Positions 43,691 through 51,934 of a DNA stretch of 64,000 nucleotides are shown here, piece by piece. A program made the position numbers and the translations under genes. How positions within the stretch are numbered: position 1 is the first letter of the stretch; every line of letters begins with the position of its first letter. The notes under the pieces were generated by a model that had not been told where the DNA came from, did no database searches, and worked only from the letters and a program-made list of their open reading frames with translations. Origin of the DNA: Flavobacterium sp. IMCC34852 (GTDB lineage: Bacteria > Bacteroidota > Bacteroidia > Flavobacteriales > Flavobacteriaceae); assembly GCF_030643905.1 (NCBI RefSeq), contig NZ_CP121446.1, positions 2,643,501 to 2,707,500 of the forward strand. The letters are read 5' to 3'.

Positions 43691-44231
43691 TGAATTCAAG
43701 TCTGTAGAAGCTTCCAAAATCACGATAGCCGAATTGATGTTGCCTTCGCACACCAATTTCAGCGGTAAAATTCACGGTGGTTATATTTTGTCTTTGCTCG
43801 ATCAAATTGCCTTTGCCAGTGCTTCAAAATTCTCCGGTCATTATTGCGTAACTGCTTCGGTAGACACCGTCGATTTTCTAAATCCCATAGAAGTGGGAGA
43901 ATTAGTTACTATGAAAGCCAGCGTGAATTATGTAGGCAAAAGTTCCATGATTGTCGGCATTCGCGTTGAAGCTGAAAACATTCAAACCGGAATAGTAAAG
44001 CATTGCAATTCGAGTTACTTCACTATGGTTGCCAAAGACCAAAATGGAAACAATACACCAGTTCCTGGTTTACTATTATCCAATGATGATGAAATCAGAC
44101 GCTTTTGCAATTGTATTAAAATGATTTCGCTCAAAAAAGATAAAAATCAACACGAAGAAATCTTCGATTACAAATCGGAGGAAGCCATGGAAAAACTAAA
44201 GAATTACCATGTAAAGTTGTTAGGATTTTAA
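43683..44231 (+). CDS. Acyl-CoA thioesterase (hotdog fold)
   Basis: The 182-residue protein has the hotdog signature SGKIHGGYILSLLDQIAFASAS (split here as GKIHGGYILSLLDQ and IAFASAS), then CVTASVDTVDFLNPIEVGE and a beta-sheet continuation. It resembles the YciA/BFIT acyl-CoA thioesterases that hydrolyse acyl-CoA to free acid and CoA. Its ATG overlaps the end of rmuC, so the genes are linked. The tail of about 45 residues after the fold (ISLKKDKNQHEEIFDYKSEE) is family-specific. Substrate preference is unknown. Confidence 0.9.
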   Translation: MNSEFKSVEASKITIAELMLPSHTNFSGKIHGGYILSLLDQIAFASASKFSGHYCVTASVDTVDFLNPIEVGELVTMKASVNYVGKSSMIVGIRVEAENIQTGIVKHCNSSYFTMVAKDQNGNNTPVPGLLLSNDDEIRRFCNCIKMISLKKDKNQHEEIFDYKSEEAMEKLKNYHVKLLGF

Positions 44232-44314
44232 AACAATACTTGAACTATTCTTATTAAAATCAAAAAAATCTTAGGACTAATTAGATAATTAATAGGTTAT
44301 TATAAAATTTTTAT

Positions 44315-44322
44315 TATTTTTG
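44315..44322 (+). promoter_or_regulatory. Promoter -7 element for the dihaem cytochrome-like gene
   Basis: TATTTTTG matches TAnnTTTG and puts transcription start near 44329. The ATG at 44343 is therefore preferred to the in-frame ATG at 44325. Confidence 0.55.
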
Positions 44323-44342
44323 GTTTGCATTTTAAAAATCCT

Positions 44343-45467
44343 ATGAAAAAGAATTACCTACAAGCGATTACACTATTTTTAATTTTTACCGTTTTCACCT
44401 CTTGTTCTGACAAAGATGACGAGTACACACCGGTCTCTCCGGTGGTGGTTGATTTGACCCAAGTGCCTTATCCTAAGTTATCAGACTACAAATTTTTTGA
44501 AGGAGATTTGAAAGACTTAAACCCATCTTTGAATGTAATTCCTTACGAACCTTCCAGTGCGCTTTTTAGTGATTATGCCCACAAAAAAAGATTCGTCTGG
44601 ATGCCAACCGGTGTTAAAGCGACTTTTGATGGAGATGCAAAGATTTTAAATTTACCTGTTGGTTCTGTATTAATCAAAAACTTCTATTACGACAATGTAC
44701 AACCTGAGAATGTGACTAAAATAATCGAAACTCGTATCATGATTCACAAAGATTCGGGTTGGATTTTTGCTGACTATGTTTGGAATGCAGAACAAACAGA
44801 AGCTTTCTTAGATTTGGCCGGTAGTTATGTTCCCATTAGTTGGAAAGATGAAAATAATGTAATTCGAAACGTGAATTACAGAATTCCTTCTGAGGTACAA
44901 TGCATAGTTTGTCACAAAGAAAGAGTTGAAATTCCCGGAGGTGAAGTAACCACTTATATTCCAATTGGTATCAAACCTCAAAACTTAAACTTCAGTTACA
45001 ACTACGGTTCAGAAACAAAAAACCAATTAACAAAATGGATTGAACAAGGTTATTTAGAAGATGGATTTGCTTTCCCTACTCCGGAAAACACTGCGGTAGA
45101 TTATAACGACACCTCTAAACCATTAGAATCCAGAGTTCGTGCTTATTTAGACATTAATTGTGCTCATTGCCATCAGCAAGACAGACATTGTGATTACAGA
45201 CCAATGCGATTTGCTTACAGCGAAACCGGAAATGCCAATGGTCATACCAACATGGGCGTTTGCGTTCCTACTGCTGACATGCAAGATTTTCCAGCAGCCT
45301 ATAACTCGATTATCAAACCCGGAAATGTTGACCGTTCTATGCTATATTACCGAATCAACACCACCGATGAAACATACAGAATGCCTCTACACGGAAGAAC
45401 ACTTATCCATGAGGAAGGCGTTGCACTTATAGAAGAATGGATTAATTCATTAACCTCTTGTCCGTAA
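44343..45467 (+). CDS. Dihaem c-type cytochrome-like lipoprotein (SO_2930/HNE_0200-like)
   Basis: The 374-residue protein has a lipoprotein signal ending VFTSC (Cys21) and two CxxCH haem-binding motifs, CIVCH near 187 and CAHCH near 274. The N-terminal part (PKLSDYKFFEG, YEPSSALFSDYAHKKRFVWMP) and LPVGSVLIKNFYY match the family described as SO_2930 dihaem cytochromes, as I recall it. It is probably an outer-membrane or periplasmic electron carrier. It lies 29 bases upstream of a T9SS-sorted FG-GAP protein, suggesting joint expression. Haem attachment is inferred from motifs. Confidence 0.85.
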   Translation: MKKNYLQAITLFLIFTVFTSCSDKDDEYTPVSPVVVDLTQVPYPKLSDYKFFEGDLKDLNPSLNVIPYEPSSALFSDYAHKKRFVWMPTGVKATFDGDAKILNLPVGSVLIKNFYYDNVQPENVTKIIETRIMIHKDSGWIFADYVWNAEQTEAFLDLAGSYVPISWKDENNVIRNVNYRIPSEVQCIVCHKERVEIPGGEVTTYIPIGIKPQNLNFSYNYGSETKNQLTKWIEQGYLEDGFAFPTPENTAVDYNDTSKPLESRVRAYLDINCAHCHQQDRHCDYRPMRFAYSETGNANGHTNMGVCVPTADMQDFPAAYNSIIKPGNVDRSMLYYRINTTDETYRMPLHGRTLIHEEGVALIEEWINSLTSCP

Positions 45468-45496
45468 AAATAACAAACAATCAAAAACCATTACTA

Positions 45497-47560
45497 ATGA
45501 AAAAAATTACTTTAATTCTTGTTTTGCTATTTGTAGCTCCATTTACAAAAGCGCAAGACACTTGTGCCTCGGCACTAACAATTACAGCAGGCTTGCATGT
45601 AGTTGGCCCGATCAACGGATCGCAGGTACCAACACCTTGTGAAGGTGGTGATGCTGTACCTTCAACCAATCGTGTTCCTGCCGGAGAATGGTATGCCTAC
45701 ACGCCTACTCAAAACTACACCGTAACAATTTCAACAGATATTGCGCAAAACACTCCAAGAATTGACACCCGTTTTCATGTTTACACAGGAACATGTGGTA
45801 CTTTGACTTGTTTTGGCGGAGATGACGATGGCGGTTCTAATTATTCTTCTGTAGACATTATCAATGTTGTTGCAGGAACAACTTACTATATTGCCTGGGA
45901 TAACCGTTGGATTACTTCAGCAAATAATAACGGATTTACATTCCAATTATCAGAAGCTCCTATTGTAGTACCTCCGGTAGTGCCTATTACTTACTCTAAC
46001 CAAACTGTAAGTACCATTAATAGTGGCTACAACATCTGTATAGCTGATATGAACGGTGATAACTTGGATGATATTGTTGGAGTTAGCAACAACAATTTAA
46101 GAATACACTACCAAGGTGCAGGCGGTACATTAACCGTAACAGATTACCCAATTACCGGAACGAGTTTGATGCCAAACTGGAGTCTTGCCGCAGGTGACTA
46201 TAACAGAGACGGATTTAACGACTTGATTTTAGGAAACGGAAGCGGAATCAGTATTTGGAGATCTAATAACGGAACAAGTTATACCAGTATTACTCCGGGA
46301 CAATACATTTTCTGTCAAAGAACAAACTTTGCTGACCTAAATGATGACGGAAATTTAGATTTGTTTTCTTGTCACGATATTGATGCTAACGTTTATTACT
46401 TGAACGATGGTGCGGGAAATTTGACTTATTACCAATCGAATACTACGCCGGGCGCTATGAATTTGAGTTCCTTGACCAATGACGGCGGTAACTATTCCAC
46501 TCTGTTTACAGATTTTGACAATGATGGTGACTCGGATGTTTTCATTTCAAAATGTTCAGGACCTCCTTGTCAATTATTCCGATATGATGGAGGTAATGTA
46601 TACACTAATGCTTCTGCTCTTGCAGGAATAGAAATCACTCCGATTCAAACATGGTCTTCTGCCATTGCAGATTTTGATAACGATGGTGATATGGATATTA
46701 TCATTACTGCCAGTGCAGGTACCCATAAATTTTTCAGAAATAATTTTGAAACGACCAATACTTTAAGCCAATTCACTAACATTACTTCAGGATCCGGTTG
46801 GGATACAAATACGTCAACCAATATTGATAATGTTGCTTATGATTTTGACAATGATGGTAAAGTTGATGTTTTGGGCGGTGGTAACAAAATCATGTTCAAC
46901 CAAGGAAACAATACTTTTGCCGGAATTTCTTATACCGGAATTGGTACTGGTGCTATTGGCGATTTAAACAATGATGGTTTCTTAGATATTCAAAACGGAA
47001 GTACCATTCGTTATGCTGTACCCAACAACAACAACTGGATTAAAGTAGCTTTCCAAGGTGTTCAAAGTAACCGTAACGGAATTGGCGCCAGAGTTGAAAT
47101 TTATGGTTCTTGGGGAAAACAAATCAGAGATGTTCGCAGTGGTGAAGGTTTCAGATATATGAGTTCACTTAATGTTCACTTCGGAATTGGTACTGCTACC
47201 ACTATTGACCAAGTAATCATCAGATGGCCATCGGGAATTGTTGATACTTACAACAATGTTACTCCTAACCAATTGTTGTTTGCTTTAGAAGGTGCTACTT
47301 TAGGAACTAACGCTTTTGAGAATTCAGTATTTACTGTTTATCCTAATCCGGTTAAAAACAACATTAATATTGCAATCAATACCGCAAATCCGGTAGAATT
47401 TACATCCGCTCAAATATTTGATTTGAACGGAAGAATGGTTCAGGAAAACGCTGTACAAAACCAAACTATTACTGTAAACCAATTGGCTAAAGGAACTTAC
47501 ATCTTAAAGTTGACCGATACCCAAGGAAAAGATTATTCTCAAAAATTTGTAAAAGAATAA
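45497..47560 (+). CDS. Secreted FG-GAP/ASPIC repeat protein with T9SS type A sorting domain
   Basis: The 687-residue protein starts at ATG 45497; an earlier TTG at 45458 lies inside the preceding gene. A signal peptide (LILVLLFVAPFTKAQ) is followed by a beta-sandwich (20-150). Seven Ca-binding repeats with the D-x-[DN]-x-D-G-x-x-D pattern lie between 170 and 510 (ADMNGDNLDD, GDYNRDGFND, ADLNDDGNLD and others), enough for a seven-bladed beta-propeller. An ASPIC/UnbV domain (about 510-605) and a type A sorting domain (VYPNPVKNNINI, QIFDLNGRMV, AKGTYILKL) follow. It should be a calcium-dependent surface protein. Confidence 0.92.
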   Translation: MKKITLILVLLFVAPFTKAQDTCASALTITAGLHVVGPINGSQVPTPCEGGDAVPSTNRVPAGEWYAYTPTQNYTVTISTDIAQNTPRIDTRFHVYTGTCGTLTCFGGDDDGGSNYSSVDIINVVAGTTYYIAWDNRWITSANNNGFTFQLSEAPIVVPPVVPITYSNQTVSTINSGYNICIADMNGDNLDDIVGVSNNNLRIHYQGAGGTLTVTDYPITGTSLMPNWSLAAGDYNRDGFNDLILGNGSGISIWRSNNGTSYTSITPGQYIFCQRTNFADLNDDGNLDLFSCHDIDANVYYLNDGAGNLTYYQSNTTPGAMNLSSLTNDGGNYSTLFTDFDNDGDSDVFISKCSGPPCQLFRYDGGNVYTNASALAGIEITPIQTWSSAIADFDNDGDMDIIITASAGTHKFFRNNFETTNTLSQFTNITSGSGWDTNTSTNIDNVAYDFDNDGKVDVLGGGNKIMFNQGNNTFAGISYTGIGTGAIGDLNNDGFLDIQNGSTIRYAVPNNNNWIKVAFQGVQSNRNGIGARVEIYGSWGKQIRDVRSGEGFRYMSSLNVHFGIGTATTIDQVIIRWPSGIVDTYNNVTPNQLLFALEGATLGTNAFENSVFTVYPNPVKNNINIAINTANPVEFTSAQIFDLNGRMVQENAVQNQTITVNQLAKGTYILKLTDTQGKDYSQKFVKE

Positions 47561-47578
47561 TACTCCGAATACACTATA

Positions 47579-47612
47579 AAAAAAGTCCTCTTGAAAACAA
47601 GAGGACTTTTTT
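47579..47612. terminator. Bidirectional terminator after the FG-GAP gene
   Basis: A perfect 15-bp stem joins 47579-47593 and 47598-47612 across an AAAA loop, with A and T tracts. It serves both convergent genes. Confidence 0.9.
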
Positions 47613-47627
47613 ATTTAATACTATAAG

Positions 47628-48467
47628 TTAGAATACTCTCAATAAATTAAATCCGAAGAAAATATCTCCCGTTCCCCAATCACCGGTTGAACTGCCTAAA
47701 AAACCTGCTTCATGCATACCTTGTGAATTACTGAAATGCATCTGAAAAACGTGACCACCGGTTTCTAAATCAACCCCGATAGATAGCGGGTCGCGAAATG
47801 GTGAACTGTTTGCACGATTCAAATGCGCTGCATAATCTATGTTTAAAGACCAACGCTTAGCAAACTTGTATCTTCCGCCCATCCCGATAGCATATTGACC
47901 ATTGTCTTGATTGTCATCAATGACAAAATTCTCGTGAAAATACGTCGGTGCCAACTCCAAAGACAAATTATTACTAAACTTTCTGGAAACTAAAAGCTGG
48001 GCAACATAAGTCAATCGGTTGTTAAACTCCATTTCAGGATACAAACTTTCTTTTAAAGTATTGTTGATAGCCAAACTCGTAAAACCCGCTATTGCAAAAG
48101 GAAATCCATTGGTTTCTTGGGACTTGAGCAAAAACTTACCCGAAAAATCATAAGCAATCTCACTTCTGGCACCACTAATAGTCAACCAATCGTTTAATCC
48201 GTAAACAAACTTCAATTGGGTAACCGCATTATCCAATCCGTAGAAACCTTCGAAGCCGTCTTTAACCGAACCGAATCGATGGGCTACTATAAAATACAAA
48301 TCTCCTTTGGCCGCCAATTTAGTCGATTCGATATTGACAATTTTCAACCCTTTGAAGGCGGATTCAACCTTAGTCTTTCCAGTTGCAGCTGTGTCGATTT
48401 CGTTTAACAAATCATCTTGCGCCATAACACTCAAGGGGAACAATAATAATAATAAAGTTTTTTTCAT
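47628..48467 (-). CDS. DUF5777-family outer-membrane beta-barrel protein
   Basis: The 279-residue protein has a signal peptide (MKKTLLLLLFPLSVMAQ) and alternating amphipathic strands typical of an outer-membrane barrel. The first half carries DLYFIVAHRFGSVKDGFEGFYG and the end is aromatic (DIFFGFNLLRVF). This pattern fits DUF5777 proteins, of unknown function. It is transcribed towards the terminator at 47579, after an OB-fold protein gene 53 bases upstream. The cluster with haem-containing and YceI proteins suggests an envelope redox or binding role, which is inference. Confidence 0.85.
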   Translation of the reverse strand: MKKTLLLLLFPLSVMAQDDLLNEIDTAATGKTKVESAFKGLKIVNIESTKLAAKGDLYFIVAHRFGSVKDGFEGFYGLDNAVTQLKFVYGLNDWLTISGARSEIAYDFSGKFLLKSQETNGFPFAIAGFTSLAINNTLKESLYPEMEFNNRLTYVAQLLVSRKFSNNLSLELAPTYFHENFVIDDNQDNGQYAIGMGGRYKFAKRWSLNIDYAAHLNRANSSPFRDPLSIGVDLETGGHVFQMHFSNSQGMHEAGFLGSSTGDWGTGDIFFGFNLLRVF

Positions 48468-48520
48468 AGTTTAATAATTACATTTTTTATACAATTTTTT
48501 TTAATTACAATCGAGCACTT

Positions 48521-48910
48521 TTACTCGACTACAGTACATTGATCTAATTGAATCTCCTCAAGTAAATCATCAAAACCCACCAAACGACCTTTTAGGTTGA
48601 TAGAATCTTGAATTTTTATCTTTTCAGGAAGCCTGTCTGAAAATCGGGCAGATAACTTTTCATCAACCGTAATGATTTTATTTTCTGAATCGATATTGGA
48701 TATTTTTCCGCGAACCGCAACCGTTTTATCTAAGTATTTGGCATTAGCCAAACTATCATTAGCTGTAAAAGATTTAAAAACATCTTGAACAGTAGTAGTA
48801 AAATTAGCTTCTTCAGAAGCTATATCCCTATGATTTTGATAAATATATTTATAAGCCCCAAAGCCAACCACCAAAATAATAAGAGCTAAAATAAAAACCT
48901 TTTTCTTCAT
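48521..48910 (-). CDS. Membrane-anchored OB-fold protein
   Basis: The 129-residue protein has an N-terminal membrane anchor (VFILALIILVVGFGAYKYIY) and an OB-fold like the tRNA_anti-like family (VAVRGKISNIDSENKIITVDE, SINLKGRLVGFDDLLEEIQLDQCTVV). Such proteins are periplasmic, with unknown ligands. It is divergent from the haem lipoprotein gene at 48989, with 78 AT-rich bases between, and is upstream of the DUF5777 gene on the same strand. A single Cys near the C terminus is conserved in the OB fold pattern, but no disulphide partner is visible. Confidence 0.82.
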   Translation of the reverse strand: MKKKVFILALIILVVGFGAYKYIYQNHRDIASEEANFTTTVQDVFKSFTANDSLANAKYLDKTVAVRGKISNIDSENKIITVDEKLSARFSDRLPEKIKIQDSINLKGRLVGFDDLLEEIQLDQCTVVE

Positions 48911-48988
48911 AAAAACGTTAATTTATAATTATATAATGTAAACTTAAGTCATTTTATTTATTAAATTTATTCAAAAAAAATTAAAATC

Positions 48989-49357
48989 ATGAAAAAGAAT
49001 AACCTCTTAATTTCAGCTCTTACTCTCGGCACAGTTCTTGTCAGTAGTTGTACCAATGACTCTTCTGATGATTTATCGGGCACTGACGGTCTTGATGAAG
49101 TAACGTATACTAATACTGTAAAGAGTATTATTGATAACAACTGCATCGCTTGTCATGCTGATACTCCGGTAGCCGGAGCACCGATGTCATTAACTACTTA
49201 CGAAAATGTTAAAGAAGCAGTTTTAGAACGCGGTTTGTTAGACCGAATATCCAGACCTCAAGGTGCACAAGGGATGATGCCTAACGGAGGAACACGTTTG
49301 CCGCAAGCGGTTATAGACCAAGTTTTTGCTTGGAGTGCACAAGGATTAAACGAATAA
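48989..49357 (+). CDS. Small c-type cytochrome-like lipoprotein
   Basis: The 122-residue protein has a lipoprotein signal ending VLVSSC (Cys21), an acidic linker and one CxxCH motif, CIACH at 52-56. A distal Met that could serve as the sixth haem ligand is in MMPNGGTRLP near 97. It is probably a lipid-anchored monohaem electron carrier in the periplasm or on the outer membrane. It is co-transcribed with the YceI gene, which begins nine bases after its stop. The DUF5777/OB-fold unit is divergent from it. Confidence 0.87.
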   Translation: MKKNNLLISALTLGTVLVSSCTNDSSDDLSGTDGLDEVTYTNTVKSIIDNNCIACHADTPVAGAPMSLTTYENVKEAVLERGLLDRISRPQGAQGMMPNGGTRLPQAVIDQVFAWSAQGLNE

Positions 49358-49366
49358 TTACAGGCT

Positions 49367-49906
49367 ATGAAAAAAATATTTTTTTACAGTTTATTTTTAG
49401 TGACTTTACCAAATTTTGCTCAAACCAAATTGGTAACCAAAACCGGGAAAATAACCTTTGAAGCATCGGTTCCGGCATTTGAAGAAGTAAAAGCCAAAAA
49501 CGAGTCGGTTACTTGTATACTGAATCCGACTACGGGTGAAATTGCCAGTTTGGCACTCATGAAAGGCTTTCGCTTTAAAGTAGCTTTGATGGAAGAACAT
49601 TTCAATGAAAATTATGTAGAAAGCGATCAGTATCCTAAGGCTACATTCAAAGGTAAAATTGACAATTTCGACTTGAGTAAACTAACGACTACCGCCAAGG
49701 ATTATACCATCAAAGGCAAGTTGGAACTACACGGAAAAACAAAAGACATCACCATAACTGCAAAGATTAAGAAAACAGACAATGGTGTAGAAATAGATTC
49801 TAATTTCACCGTCAACACCGATGATTTCGATATTGACATTCCGAGTGTGGTTAGTAAAAAGCTGAGTAAAAAAGTTGCTGTTACTTTAGACTTCACACTC
49901 AAATAA
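49367..49906 (+). CDS. YceI-family lipid-binding protein
   Basis: The 179-residue protein has a signal peptide (FFYSLFLVTLPNFAQ) and the lipocalin-like YceI pattern: KTGKITFEASVPAF at the start, NENYVESDQYPKATFKGKI, TIKGKLELHGKTKDITI and a closing strand ending VTLDFTLK. YceI proteins bind polyisoprenoid or other hydrophobic ligands in the periplasm. It follows the small haem lipoprotein gene and ends directly at a strong terminator. The pairing of YceI with cytochromes hints at quinone-related chemistry, which is inference. Confidence 0.93.
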   Translation: MKKIFFYSLFLVTLPNFAQTKLVTKTGKITFEASVPAFEEVKAKNESVTCILNPTTGEIASLALMKGFRFKVALMEEHFNENYVESDQYPKATFKGKIDNFDLSKLTTTAKDYTIKGKLELHGKTKDITITAKIKKTDNGVEIDSNFTVNTDDFDIDIPSVVSKKLSKKVAVTLDFTLK

Positions 49907-49938
49907 AAAAATCCCCTGAATTGTCAGGGGATTTTTTT
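49905..49938. terminator. Bidirectional terminator after the YceI gene
   Basis: The arm 49905-49919 pairs with 49924-49938 over an ATTG loop (core ATCCCCTGA/TCAGGGGAT). It touches the stop codons of both convergent genes. Confidence 0.9.
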
Positions 49939-50894
49939 TATAAAGTTACGCTCTCAAAAGAATTTAGCTTGTCAATATGTAACTCTGTCCTATTGTCATC
50001 GTAACTTCGGGAAAACATAGGTAAAAATTTGGCTCCAAAAACCACTTCTTGAAAGGAATACGACGTTCTTTTTACCACGGTTGTACTAAACATATCATCA
50101 AACACTTTTATATAAACTAAAATCTCTCCGGAAATATTGCGATAGTCCTCTTCCGTCAAATTATAAAGCGGACTGCTTTCTGTAATCGGATGCACCAAAG
50201 TCCAGCTTAAAGTTAGAGCATTAATTTTAGCCAATTCCAAATCGAGATTGTAGAACTTATTCACCAATTTTCCGTTTTCTTCTATGGTCATTGCCAATGT
50301 CATTTTGGCTTCAGCATCGGTAAGATTGGTATTCTTGAATGGTGACAGTCGAATCATCAGAGCGGTACCGGAACCAAACGGTGCAATTAAGGCATTTTGT
50401 GAGAACTTCAGAAAAGCTTTCGGCATGCTAAATCGTCCGTAAAACAAACCGGTAGCAATGGCAAAACTCAGCAAACCGAATAAGGCTTCAACAGCCGCTA
50501 AAAAACTGGTTAAAAAACCACTCGGACTAATATGACCATAACCTACTGTCGTATAAGTTTGAACACTAAAGAAAAAGGCTTGTCCAAATTTATCTAAAGG
50601 TGTAACAGCATTAATTCCCTTTAAATGTTCTACTCCTATCATGTAGTATAAACTGGCAAAACAAAAATTGACCACAAAATAAAACAGCACTATAATCAAT
50701 ATAAATTTCCAACGGGGAATATTGACCATGGTGTGATACCAACTGATACTGTCAAAAAAACCAATACCGGTTTTCTTTACATTAGCGTTTCCGTTTTTGG
50801 AGATGAATCGACCGCCATAACTCGTTGCATTAGTCCCAAATCCGGTATTGCTATCCGTTTTGGCTTTACCGTTTATTTTCTTTAAAAATGCCAT
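49938..50894 (-). CDS. Inward-rectifier (Kir-type) potassium channel
   Basis: The 318-residue membrane protein has two transmembrane helices (about 62-84 and 128-152) around the selectivity filter TTVGYG (115-120). The cytoplasmic part is an immunoglobulin-like Kir domain (LMIRLSPFKNTNLTDAEAKM, TLSWTLVHPITESSPLYNLT, EDYRNISGEILVYIKVFDD). A GNAT gene precedes it by nine bases, and a DUF1801 gene precedes that. Prokaryotic KirBac homologues pass K+ and are gated by ligands and lipids. The N-terminal 50 residues are Gly- and Asn-rich. The family call is secure; gating is unknown. Confidence 0.94.
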   Translation of the reverse strand: MAFLKKINGKAKTDSNTGFGTNATSYGGRFISKNGNANVKKTGIGFFDSISWYHTMVNIPRWKFILIIVLFYFVVNFCFASLYYMIGVEHLKGINAVTPLDKFGQAFFFSVQTYTTVGYGHISPSGFLTSFLAAVEALFGLLSFAIATGLFYGRFSMPKAFLKFSQNALIAPFGSGTALMIRLSPFKNTNLTDAEAKMTLAMTIEENGKLVNKFYNLDLELAKINALTLSWTLVHPITESSPLYNLTEEDYRNISGEILVYIKVFDDMFSTTVVKRTSYSFQEVVFGAKFLPMFSRSYDDNRTELHIDKLNSFESVTL

Positions 50895-50903
50895 TAACCT
50901 TGC

Positions 50904-51404
50904 TTAGTTTATCTTTTTTTCCATCACGTAATCATCCATAACATATCCTTGACCAATATCGATTACTTCTTCTTTAGTAATATCAAAACCCAATTTCTTA
51001 TAAAAATGTTGCGCCGGATTGTACTTATTGACATTGAGAAACAGCGCTATGTTGTTGTGCTTTTGGGCCTCATTGGCGATGTAGTCCAATAAAAACCGGC
51101 CTATCCCTTTCCCTTGTTGGGTGGAAAGAATATAAATTTTGTGAATCTTGGTTTTATGGGTTCCGTTACAATCAAATTCATAAGACGCAAACCCAACCGA
51201 CATCTCATTTTCCTTAGCCAAAATAAAATGATGCTGCTTTTCATTGGCTTGCTTTTGAAGCGAAGCTACACTGTACATCATATCCATCATATAGTCTAAT
51301 TGGGCTTGACCCAAAATAGCCCCATAAGTTTTAGGCCAAACTTCTTGAGCAATCGCTATAATATCGGTAAAATTAGGATCTGAATTTTGTTCAATTACAA
51401 TCAT
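50904..51404 (-). CDS. GNAT-family N-acetyltransferase
   Basis: The 166-residue protein has the acetyl-CoA-binding motif A, IYILSTQQGKGIGRFLLDYI, and a downstream motif B region (NVNKYNPAQHFYKKLGF). These identify a GCN5-type acetyltransferase of unknown substrate. It lies three bases from the DUF1801 gene and nine from the Kir channel gene, so one transcript is likely. Nothing links its reaction to potassium transport. Confidence 0.92.
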   Translation of the reverse strand: MIVIEQNSDPNFTDIIAIAQEVWPKTYGAILGQAQLDYMMDMMYSVASLQKQANEKQHHFILAKENEMSVGFASYEFDCNGTHKTKIHKIYILSTQQGKGIGRFLLDYIANEAQKHNNIALFLNVNKYNPAQHFYKKLGFDITKEEVIDIGQGYVMDDYVMEKKIN

Positions 51405-51407
51405 GCC

Positions 51408-51863
51408 TTATTTTTTAAAAGCCGATTCATAAGTTGCTATCCAATCTTCTACTGATATTTTTTGGACCAATTCGGCTATCAAATCATACGGAATATCATC
51501 CATCTTTTTGAAACGCACGCAACTTTTCCCCATATCGAGTTTGTATTTACAGCGTTTACCGTATTCTTCAACGAACCAATCGTACAAATTTTTATCGGCA
51601 TAAATGCCCATATGGTAAAATGCCACGAAGTTTTTTTGCGAAGCCAAACCCATAAAAGGCAGCGGATCTTTAGGATTGCAATGGTAACCGTTTGGGTAAA
51701 TAGTATGCGGCACACAATAGCCCATCATACCATAACCCATCGATTCTTTAAAGCCTTTAGGGAGGTTTTTATTGATGGTTTCTCGGAGTTTTTGAATGAC
51801 TTCTTTACGGTCAGCCGGCAATTCATTAATATAGTCTTGCGGTGTTGGTGCTTTGGATTGCAT
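51408..51863 (-). CDS. DUF1801 domain-containing protein
   Basis: The 151-residue protein matches the DUF1801 pattern: TPQDYINELPADRKEVIQKL, MGYGMMGYCVPH, PLPFMGLASQKNFVAFYHMG and KSCVRFKKMDDIP. The family is small, cytoplasmic and of unknown function, sometimes linked with iron or sugar metabolism. It is the first gene of the unit that includes the GNAT and Kir genes; a TACTTTTG -7 element lies just upstream. Confidence 0.9.
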   Translation of the reverse strand: MQSKAPTPQDYINELPADRKEVIQKLRETINKNLPKGFKESMGYGMMGYCVPHTIYPNGYHCNPKDPLPFMGLASQKNFVAFYHMGIYADKNLYDWFVEEYGKRCKYKLDMGKSCVRFKKMDDIPYDLIAELVQKISVEDWIATYESAFKK

Positions 51864-51882
51864 GGTAATAGATTTTGTTTCT

Positions 51883-51890
51883 CAAAAGTA
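51883..51890 (-). promoter_or_regulatory. Promoter -7 element for the DUF1801-GNAT-Kir unit
   Basis: CAAAAGTA on the plus strand reads TACTTTTG on the minus strand. It lies 20 bases before the ATG at 51863. Confidence 0.5.
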
Positions 51891-51934
51891 GAAATATTTT
51901 TATAGATTTACGTACTGATTTTTATTACAAAGTT

